DNA of 64,000 bases from Prevotella sp. GTDB taxonomy: Bacteria > Bacteroidota > Bacteroidia > Bacteroidales > Bacteroidaceae. Location: positions 1 through 64,000 of the forward strand of contig JAFTGH010000029.1 in the NCBI GenBank assembly GCA_017458005.1, in the 5' to 3' direction. Below, piece after piece: positions 53,096 through 59,829 of the stretch (its first letter is position 1; the number at the start of each line of letters is the position of its first letter). Made by a program: the position numbers and the translations under genes. The notes under the pieces were generated by a model. It had not been told where the DNA came from. It saw only the letters and a program-made list of their open reading frames with translations, and made no database searches.

Positions 53096-54715
53096 ATGAC
53101 ACAAGTTATTCAAAAAACGCTGCGCGACAGTGCGGCAATGCGATGGACTGCATTACTGCTGCTTGCCCTCGCCATGTTCTGTTCATACATTTTCATGGAC
53201 ATCCTCTCGCCTATCAAGGACCTGATGCAGGAGACCCGTGGTTGGGACTCCACCGCCTTCGGCACCATGCAGGGCTCTGAGGTGTTCCTGAACGTATTCG
53301 TCTTCTTCCTCATCTTCGCAGGTATCATCCTCGACAAGATGGGCGTGCGCTTCACCGCCGTACTCTCCGCCGCTGTGATGCTGGTGGGTGCCTGTGTGAA
53401 GTGGTATGCTGTCAGTGAAGGTTTCATCGGCAGTGGACTGGAGACATGGTTTACCAACAACCTCAACTACATCCCTGTCTTTGACGAGTTAGGGGTATCA
53501 CCGTTCTATCAGGGCATGCCCGCCTCCGCTAAGTTTGCCGCCTGTGGCTTTATGATCTTCGGCTGTGGCTGTGAGATGGCTGGTATCACCGTTAGCCGTG
53601 GTATCGTGAAATGGTTCAAGGGACGTGAGATGGCACTTGCCATGGGTTCTGAGATGGCACTGGCACGTCTGGGTGTCGCCACCTGTATGATCTTCTCACC
53701 CTTCTTCGCTAAGTTAGGCGGTGAGGTCAGTGTCAGCCGCAGTGTTGCCTTCGGTGTTGTCCTGATGTGTATCGCCCTGATCATGACGATTGTCTATTTC
53801 TTCATGGATAAGAAACTCGACAGCCAGACTGGTGAGGCAGAGGAGAAGGACGATCCCTTCAAGATCAGTGATATCGGTAAGATCCTTAGCGACAGCGGTT
53901 TCTGGCTTGTGGCTCTGTTGTGCGTACTCTACTACTCCGCCATCTTCCCCTTCCAGAAGTATGCTGTGAACATGTTGCAGTGTAACCTGACACTGACAGA
54001 ACCAAGCACAGACTCTTTCTGGGCAAGTCCCTCTGTCACGATAGTACAGTATGTCATCATGCTGTTGGTGGCTGCCGCAGGCTTTGCCTCCAACTTCCAG
54101 AAGAAGGCGAACATGAAATACACGCTGTTAGGTATCTCCATCCTTGCCCTTATCACCTATTGCTATATGGGTTTTATGCGCCAGACGGCAGAGAGTATCT
54201 TCGCTGTATTCCCCCTGCTTGCCGTGCTCATCACCCCTATCTTGGGTAACTATCTCGACAACCACGGCAAGGCGGTGTCTATGTTGATATTGGGTTCCTT
54301 GCTGCTCATCGGCTGCCACCTGACCTTCGCCTTCATCCTGCCTTTGTTCAAGGGCAGTGCTGTCGGTGGAGTCATCGTAGCCTACGCCACGATCCTGGTA
54401 CTGGGTGCCTCCTTCTCTTTGGTACCTGCCTCGCTATGGCCCAGCGTACCCAAACTCGTGGATGCCAAGGTGATTGGCTCAGCCTATGCCCTGATCTTCT
54501 GGATTCAGAACATCGGCTTGTGGCTGTTCCCACTGCTGATCGGTAAGGTCCTTGACGCCACCAACCCCGAGGGAGCCAGTGCCACCGAGTTGGACTATAC
54601 CGCTCCCCTTGTGATGCTCGCCTGCCTAGGTGTCGCCGCCCTCATCCTCGGCTTCATTCTGAAGGCAGTCGACAAGAAGAAGGGTATCGGACTTGAGGAG
54701 CCGAATATCAAATAA
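53096..54715 (+). CDS. MFS transporter
   Basis: A 539-residue inner membrane carrier with 12 or more helices. The N-terminal half holds FCSYIFMDILSPIKDLM and FAGIILDKMGVRFT (motif A-like loop 2-3, D-K-M-G-x-R). A long cytoplasmic loop at about 240-255 (GEAEEKDDPFKI) separates the halves. Substrate is not readable; the upstream S9 peptidase suggests small peptides or amino acids, and the layout recalls MFSD1-type carriers. Its stop is 2 bp from the convergent gene; the likely terminator lies inside that gene. Confidence 0.88.
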   Translation: MTQVIQKTLRDSAAMRWTALLLLALAMFCSYIFMDILSPIKDLMQETRGWDSTAFGTMQGSEVFLNVFVFFLIFAGIILDKMGVRFTAVLSAAVMLVGACVKWYAVSEGFIGSGLETWFTNNLNYIPVFDELGVSPFYQGMPASAKFAACGFMIFGCGCEMAGITVSRGIVKWFKGREMALAMGSEMALARLGVATCMIFSPFFAKLGGEVSVSRSVAFGVVLMCIALIMTIVYFFMDKKLDSQTGEAEEKDDPFKISDIGKILSDSGFWLVALLCVLYYSAIFPFQKYAVNMLQCNLTLTEPSTDSFWASPSVTIVQYVIMLLVAAAGFASNFQKKANMKYTLLGISILALITYCYMGFMRQTAESIFAVFPLLAVLITPILGNYLDNHGKAVSMLILGSLLLIGCHLTFAFILPLFKGSAVGGVIVAYATILVLGASFSLVPASLWPSVPKLVDAKVIGSAYALIFWIQNIGLWLFPLLIGKVLDATNPEGASATELDYTAPLVMLACLGVAALILGFILKAVDKKKGIGLEEPNIK

Positions 54716-54717
54716 GA

Positions 54718-55635
54718 CTAGAACTGAAAGTGCACGACAAGGGGAAGATGATCGCTGAACCCTTGTTGATAGCGCATACCGTTATAAGTGCGGAGGGGCT
54801 TGAACCCTCCGTATTTTTTATCCTCCTCTAAAAGGAAAGGGCTGTCGTTGATGTATACCTGCTGGACACGGTCAAGCAGCAGGGGACACACAAAGACATG
54901 GTCAATACTCCCCCACTCGCCTTGATAGCGGTAGGTCGCCTTGGCACCGTGAGAGCCTCTCGCATGGCAGGTGACGTTCTGCAAACCATGAGCGGACAGG
55001 TATCGCAAGGCAGGAGCCTCAGCGTCATCGTTGAAGTCACCTGCCACGATGACCTTTGCACTGGAAGGCAGTTGGCGGATGGATTGCACCAGACGGTCAG
55101 CAACCAACTGGCGGTTGGGACGAGTCGCCTTCTCTCCTCCATAGCGACTGGGGGCATGGACGACGAAGACATGCAGGGTATCGCCTGTGATATACTCCCC
55201 CTGCACATAGAGGATGTCACGGGTGGGGCGCATCCCCTCCAAAGGGGTGATACCTAACGTCTCATAACAGATAGGACGAAACATAAAAGGCTGATAGAGC
55301 AAGGCGACATCAATGCCACGCTCATCAGGCGACTCCGTCATCAGATACTGATAGCCAGCATGGCGCAACAGGGATCTCCTCGTCAGGTCGATGAGGACGG
55401 AGTCGTTCTCGACCTCCACCAAGGCGACAAGGTCGGGCACCCCTTCCTCCTGACAAGACAGGATCTCCTGTCCGATATTGTTCACCTTACGCCAATAGCG
55501 TGAGGGAGTCCAATGACGCACTGAAGCAGGCAACCATTCGGTGTCCTGCTTCAGGGTATCGTGGCGACAATCAAAGAGATTCTCGCAATTCAGTTCTACT
55601 AAGGTGAATAATGACGCTAACAGGAGATTTAGCAT
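54718..55635 (-). CDS. Endonuclease/exonuclease/phosphatase family protein, exported
   Basis: A 305-residue phosphodiesterase-fold protein with a short hydrophobic start (LNLLLASLFTLVELNCENLF). Metal and catalytic blocks are visible: LVEVEND, FVVHAPSRYGGE, VIVAGDFNDDAEAP and the final SDHLPLVVHF. It may act as a nuclease or sugar/lipid phosphatase in the periplasm. ATG 55635 is chosen: it overlaps the POT gene stop by 7 bp, whereas the longer frame (to 55737) runs 109 bp into that gene. Confidence 0.88.
   Translation of the reverse strand: MLNLLLASLFTLVELNCENLFDCRHDTLKQDTEWLPASVRHWTPSRYWRKVNNIGQEILSCQEEGVPDLVALVEVENDSVLIDLTRRSLLRHAGYQYLMTESPDERGIDVALLYQPFMFRPICYETLGITPLEGMRPTRDILYVQGEYITGDTLHVFVVHAPSRYGGEKATRPNRQLVADRLVQSIRQLPSSAKVIVAGDFNDDAEAPALRYLSAHGLQNVTCHARGSHGAKATYRYQGEWGSIDHVFVCPLLLDRVQQVYINDSPFLLEEDKKYGGFKPLRTYNGMRYQQGFSDHLPLVVHFQF
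54791..54820 (+). terminator. Terminator of the MFS gene, located inside the convergent coding sequence
   Basis: CGGAGGG (54791-54797) pairs with CCCTCCG (54805-54811), followed by TATTTTTTA. The stem lies about 75 bp past the MFS stop, within the coding sequence of the phosphodiesterase gene. Confidence 0.7.
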
Positions 55636-57158
55636 ACCTTCTCCAGACGCTTCATCATGATAAACATGAAGATGGCGGCAATGAGGCAGACGGCGAGGAA
55701 CACACTCCAGCAGAGCCAGAGGGGAACGGCACCCCACAACAGACCACCTACTACCACGAGTTGGTTACCAATTGCCGTGGCAACGAACCAGCCACCCATC
55801 ATCATACCCTTGTACTTGGGAGGAGCCACCTTCGACACGAAGGAGATACCCATAGGCGACAGCAGCAACTCACCAAAGGTCAGAATGAGGTATACAGAGA
55901 TCAACAGATTAGGTGTCACGTCAGCCACATGCATGGCAACAGGATTGCCGTCGGCACCTATCTCCGTCTGTGGCATCGGCAGTCCTAAAGAGCCAAACGC
56001 CATCAAGGCATAGGCGATAGCAGCGACGATCATACCGTAGGCTATCTTACGAGGAGCAGAAGGCTCTTTTCCCTTTGCCGCCAAAGCGCCAAAGATTGCC
56101 ATAGATACAGGTGTCAAAGCCACCACATAGAACGGATTGAACTGCTGGAAGATAGGCGCGGAGATAGCGACCGTTGTGGCTTGTCCGTACTGCCAGCAGA
56201 GGTATGCCACAGCAAGAACGACAACGGCTACCGAGATCAGGCGTGCTTTGGTCGTCTTCGACTGGAAGACAGAGAACAAGGCATAGACAATGAAGATGAC
56301 GGCAACCAGGTTCCACACATCGAAGCACATCGACTGCAGACCAGAGGCGGAGTTGGCGGTGAACTCATCTGCGAAATACGTCAGCGAGAGTCCGTTCTGA
56401 TGGAATGCCATCCAGAAGAAGATGACAACGGCGAAGACGAGACACAGGGCGACAATGCGCTGTTTGGTCTCTTCCCTGCTCAGTTCCTCTACAGCCGTCT
56501 CAGCAGCCTGAGCCGTTTTCTTCGTACCTCCCTCCGTATGACGGAAGGTAGAGCGGAAGATATAATAGATAGCGATAGACAGAATCAATGACGCACAGGC
56601 AACCGCAAACGAGAAGTGGTAGGCGTCATTGCTGGAGTAGCCCAGAGAGGTCTCCGCATACTCCTTGATCTTGATGGCGGCAGTAGGAGCAAACAAGGCA
56701 CCGATGTTGATCGCCATGTAGAAGATGGAGAAACCTGCGTCACGCTTGTCCTTATACTGCGGATCGTTATAGAGGTCGCCCACCATCACCTGCAGGTTGC
56801 CTTTGAAGAGTCCTGTGCCAAATCCGATCAGCAACAAAGCGGCAAGCATCACTACCAGGGCGAAGGTGTCGCCTCCCAGAGGGACACTCAGCAACAGGTA
56901 GCCTGCGAACATGATGATGATACCCGTGGTGACCATACGCCCAAAGCCGAACTTGTCGGCAAGCATGCCGCCAAACAGCGGGAAGAAATACACAAACATG
57001 AGGAAAGCACTGTAGATGGTACCAGCCAAGGCGGGTGACAATCCGTAGTTTGCCCTCAGAAACAATGCAAACACAGCAAGCATCGTGTAATAGCCGAAGC
57101 GCTCTCCCGTATTGGCGAGAGCCAACGCAAATAATCCTTTCGGTTGTCCTTCAAACAT
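55629..57158 (-). CDS. POT family proton-dependent oligopeptide transporter
   Basis: A 509-residue inner membrane symporter for di- and tripeptides. The start ANTGERFGYYTMLAVFALFL corresponds to the POT motif E-R-F-x-Y-Y, and GFGTGLFKGNLQVMVGDLY to the second POT signature. About 14 helices are present. It lies 5 bp after the PorT-like gene and overlaps the phosphodiesterase gene, so it is the third gene of a four-gene operon. Confidence 0.95.
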   Translation of the reverse strand: MFEGQPKGLFALALANTGERFGYYTMLAVFALFLRANYGLSPALAGTIYSAFLMFVYFFPLFGGMLADKFGFGRMVTTGIIIMFAGYLLLSVPLGGDTFALVVMLAALLLIGFGTGLFKGNLQVMVGDLYNDPQYKDKRDAGFSIFYMAINIGALFAPTAAIKIKEYAETSLGYSSNDAYHFSFAVACASLILSIAIYYIFRSTFRHTEGGTKKTAQAAETAVEELSREETKQRIVALCLVFAVVIFFWMAFHQNGLSLTYFADEFTANSASGLQSMCFDVWNLVAVIFIVYALFSVFQSKTTKARLISVAVVVLAVAYLCWQYGQATTVAISAPIFQQFNPFYVVALTPVSMAIFGALAAKGKEPSAPRKIAYGMIVAAIAYALMAFGSLGLPMPQTEIGADGNPVAMHVADVTPNLLISVYLILTFGELLLSPMGISFVSKVAPPKYKGMMMGGWFVATAIGNQLVVVGGLLWGAVPLWLCWSVFLAVCLIAAIFMFIMMKRLEKVC

Positions 57159-57163
57159 AGTAT

Positions 57164-57916
57164 TTATTTTATTTTATCGTTTTTAGTCTTCACTATATCA
57201 AAGAGGTAGGTCGCCTTGATGACAATCTGTCCGAAATTGGACTTAGCGAAATAGTCACTTTTCGTGTTGCCATAGATATTCCCTAACCCATAGTAATAAC
57301 GTCCCTCCAATAGGAAGTGTCCAACTTTCGGCATCGAGAACTCAATACCAGCACCCCCGGTAATACCATACTCGAACTTCTTCTCGACAGGCATCGACTC
57401 CTGTGCTACGATAGTGGAACTACGTGTCTCGGTTGGCTCCTTCCCCTCTACAAGATTCGTACTCGTCGACTCACTCATAAAGACACCGAACTGCGGACCT
57501 ATCTGGAAGAAGCCTTGTAGTCCACGGCGCTCCCTACCCCAACCCAGACGGGCTAACAAAGGAATTTGCAGGTAGGTCATCTTACGTTCATAATGCAGGG
57601 CATTGGCATCACCCTCATAATACAGGGGTTGACTTTGCAGACCCTCTATCTTCTCCCTCCATCCCACTTGTGCGATATTCACTTCCGCCACGATGGCACA
57701 GATGCTCTTGAAATATTTCTCACAAGTATAGCGGAAGGTGATACCAGCCGTCATGCCACCTAACATGCTCTGAGGCACATCAGGAGTGAAGCCTACATTA
57801 CTTAATACATAGCCACCATTCACACCTACGGCAAAGTCGGTGCGATATTCACCCACCTGTGCCTTCGAGATGAAAGGTAAAAAGGCAAAAAGGTAAAAAA
57901 GTAATAGTTTCCTCAT
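57164..57916 (-). CDS. PorT-like outer membrane beta-barrel protein
   Basis: A 250-residue barrel protein. The signal peptide core LLLFYLFAFLPFIS is written by the AAGGTAAA repeat read in reverse (plus 57872-57905). The mature part has eight or more amphipathic strands (FAVGVNGGYVLSNVGF, YLQIPLLARLGWG, GFFQIGPQFGVFMS, GITGGAGIEFSM), typical of the outer-membrane-beta-barrel/PorT family. It is 2 bp after the LysM gene. In Bacteroidota such pairs are common, but the role is unknown. Confidence 0.88.
   Translation of the reverse strand: MRKLLLFYLFAFLPFISKAQVGEYRTDFAVGVNGGYVLSNVGFTPDVPQSMLGGMTAGITFRYTCEKYFKSICAIVAEVNIAQVGWREKIEGLQSQPLYYEGDANALHYERKMTYLQIPLLARLGWGRERRGLQGFFQIGPQFGVFMSESTSTNLVEGKEPTETRSSTIVAQESMPVEKKFEYGITGGAGIEFSMPKVGHFLLEGRYYYGLGNIYGNTKSDYFAKSNFGQIVIKATYLFDIVKTKNDKIK
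57872..57905. repeat. AAGGTAAA repeat inside the PorT-like signal peptide
   Basis: GAAAGGTAAAAAGGCAAAAAGG and further AAAAAAGTAA units on the plus strand are translated from the minus strand as the hydrophobic core of a signal peptide. Confidence 0.8.
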
Positions 57917-57918
57917 CG

Positions 57919-59304
57919 TTAAAAATAGATCGTTTCTGTATGACGTGCTGGCAGGTAATGGACGAAGAGCATACTCTTATTCTTCAAGCCACCATTGCCG
58001 ATTCGCTCGAAGTGAAGAGGTGTCTGGATGGGGGTATATCCAACCATTCCTGCTCCACCCGTAAAGTCCTTTCCATACATGTGGAGCCCTTTCAACAGGA
58101 AGAGGGCATGGTCATAACCTGTGATGGCGAAACGTGGTAGCGCATTCATCATGTCAGCATGGAAGTTCCATCGGTACTTGAGCATGATACGCTCCGTCTG
58201 CGGAGACTGCAGGTTGGTATAAAAAGGTGCGGGGATATAGGTGTCGAACTTATAGAAGTTCTCCAGTTGATGACGTGTATAGAGCATCCAGTCCGTATAG
58301 CCGAAGACACTGATCTGCAACTCGGGATGCGACAGGCGCAAGCCATTCAGTTTTGCCATGGCGGCATTGAGTTCCTTGGAACGTCCTGTGTTCAGAATCA
58401 CCATATTACGCTTGGTGGGACTGAAAGACTTGAAGAACGCTGCCTCACTGGAGTTCAGGTTAGTGATCTTATACTCGATACTCTTCGCTTCCAGTCTGCG
58501 ACGAAGCCCGAAGGTGAAGATTCCCTTCTGACTGGTGGTATCATTGCAATCGATAAACACGGGATGGGTGTCACTGAACCGATCCATGAAATGCCCGATA
58601 ATCGTCTCGTTCTGTTCTGTCTGTGGCTGATAGACCTGCATCAGATGGCGATTGACCAGTATCTCATGACTATTGATAGAGAATGGAATAAAAACACGGA
58701 TATCATTCTCCGTAGCGAAATCAGCGAGTGGTTTCACCATCTTGGAGTAAAGCGGACCAATGATCACATCACACTCAGCGGCTTTCGGATCGTCAAGGAA
58801 TGTCTGGATATCAGTGTCCTCTGCCACATTCCATGCACGGATGTCAGTAGAGATACCATTGGCACGCAGACTGTCGCATGCCATCAGGAAACCCCGATAA
58901 TACTCCAGCATGCGCTTGCCGTCACCATTCACTTTATGAAGTGGCAACATGACACCAACACGAATCTCACGCTGACGGACATCAGTCTTCTCCCTCTTGG
59001 CTGGGGCTGTCGGCTGTTGGCTATTGGCTGTCGGCTGATCAACTTCAGGTGCCTGGGGCTGATTGGCTGACCAAGGAATATTGATAAAGTCGCCCTTCTT
59101 CAACTCGTACCCCGGATTGTTCATCTCCGGGTTGGCTGCGATGAGTTCCTGAATCGTAATCCCATACATTCGTGAGATGCCGAAGATAGTCTCTTTGCGC
59201 TTCACTTGGTGCTTCTCACGAAACTGAGGCTGTTGCGCAAAGGCTGTCTCCACGGTAAAAGCCAAACAGGCTAGCATCAGAAAATATCTAATAATAGACT
59301 TCAT
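57919..59304 (-). CDS. LysM protein with periplasmic binding-protein-like domain
   Basis: A 461-residue exported protein: signal peptide (1-23, ending AFA/Q), one LysM domain at about 32-76 (KRKETIFGISRMYGITIQEL, ending GDFINIPW), a Pro/Gln/Ala linker (79-105), then a type 1 periplasmic binding-protein fold (IRVGVMLPLHKVNGDG, CDVIIGPLYSKMVKPLADF). LysM ties it to peptidoglycan. The linker PTANSQQPTA is encoded by the TTGGCTG/TTGGCTA repeat (plus 58998-59039). It is the first gene of the operon with PorT-like, POT and phosphodiesterase genes. Confidence 0.9.
   Translation of the reverse strand: MKSIIRYFLMLACLAFTVETAFAQQPQFREKHQVKRKETIFGISRMYGITIQELIAANPEMNNPGYELKKGDFINIPWSANQPQAPEVDQPTANSQQPTAPAKREKTDVRQREIRVGVMLPLHKVNGDGKRMLEYYRGFLMACDSLRANGISTDIRAWNVAEDTDIQTFLDDPKAAECDVIIGPLYSKMVKPLADFATENDIRVFIPFSINSHEILVNRHLMQVYQPQTEQNETIIGHFMDRFSDTHPVFIDCNDTTSQKGIFTFGLRRRLEAKSIEYKITNLNSSEAAFFKSFSPTKRNMVILNTGRSKELNAAMAKLNGLRLSHPELQISVFGYTDWMLYTRHQLENFYKFDTYIPAPFYTNLQSPQTERIMLKYRWNFHADMMNALPRFAITGYDHALFLLKGLHMYGKDFTGGAGMVGYTPIQTPLHFERIGNGGLKNKSMLFVHYLPARHTETIYF
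58998..59039. repeat. TTGGCTG/TTGGCTA repeat inside the LysM protein gene
   Basis: Plus-strand units GGCTGTCGGCTGTTGGCTAT and TGGCTGTCGGCTG code for the linker on the minus strand. The same repeat occurs at 32611-32630 and 32722-32749 in a GT4 gene. Confidence 0.75.
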
Positions 59305-59330
59305 AATTTCTGTTTTTTAGTCATTTCTGG

Positions 59331-59383
59331 TGCAAAATTACGAAAATTCTTTTGTTCTGCACTCGAATTTTCGTAATTTTGCA
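59331..59383. promoter_or_regulatory. Palindromic divergent promoter (19-bp perfect arms)
   Basis: The arm 59331-59349 (TGCAAAATTACGAAAATTC) is perfectly inverted at 59365-59383 around a 15-nt spacer. Each arm carries TAATTTTG reading outward (minus: plus 59333-59340; plus: 59374-59381). The plus promoter has a TTTG at 59351-59354, 19 nt upstream. It serves the LysM operon and the CHU_C-uvrA pair. Confidence 0.8.
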
Positions 59384-59397
59384 GAAATATTCTGCTT

Positions 59398-59829
59398 ATG
59401 AAAACATTTTTATATATATTCCTGTTTCTTTTTGCCATTGTGGCAATGCCTACAATCGCCCATCCCGATGATGATGACGACGAGACGGAAGAGGCAGTCG
59501 ACAGCACGACGATTCAGAAAAGCATCTTGCTGATGCCTAACGCCTTCTCGCCTAACGGTGATGGTGTCAATGATATCTATAGACCCAAGCAATACCAGAA
59601 TATCGTGGAGTTTAAGGCTATGATCTTCAACCGCTGGGGACAGTGTCTTTATTCCTGGACGGATATTGAAGGGAGTTGGGACGGCACCTATAAAGGCAAA
59701 CCCGTCAAAGACGGTGTCTATTTCGTCAGGGTCAAGGCAAAAGGCGGTGACGGTCAGGAATTTGATATCAAGAAAGATGTCAACCTGCTTCGTAAGTTTA
59801 ATGAGGTGACAGGAGCCAATGAGCAGTGA
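59398..59829 (+). CDS. Small exported protein consisting of a CHU_C (gliding-motility C-terminal type) domain
   Basis: A 143-residue protein: signal peptide (about 1-20), an acidic stretch (DDDDDETEEAVD), then a domain matching the C-terminal module of type IX secreted, type B sorted proteins: MPNAFSPNGDGVNDIYRPKQ, FNRWGQCLYSW, WDGTYKGKPVKDGVYFVRV. Normally this sits at the end of large surface proteins; here it stands alone. It overlaps the uvrA start by 11 bp, so the two are co-transcribed. Confidence 0.85.
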   Translation: MKTFLYIFLFLFAIVAMPTIAHPDDDDDETEEAVDSTTIQKSILLMPNAFSPNGDGVNDIYRPKQYQNIVEFKAMIFNRWGQCLYSWTDIEGSWDGTYKGKPVKDGVYFVRVKAKGGDGQEFDIKKDVNLLRKFNEVTGANEQ

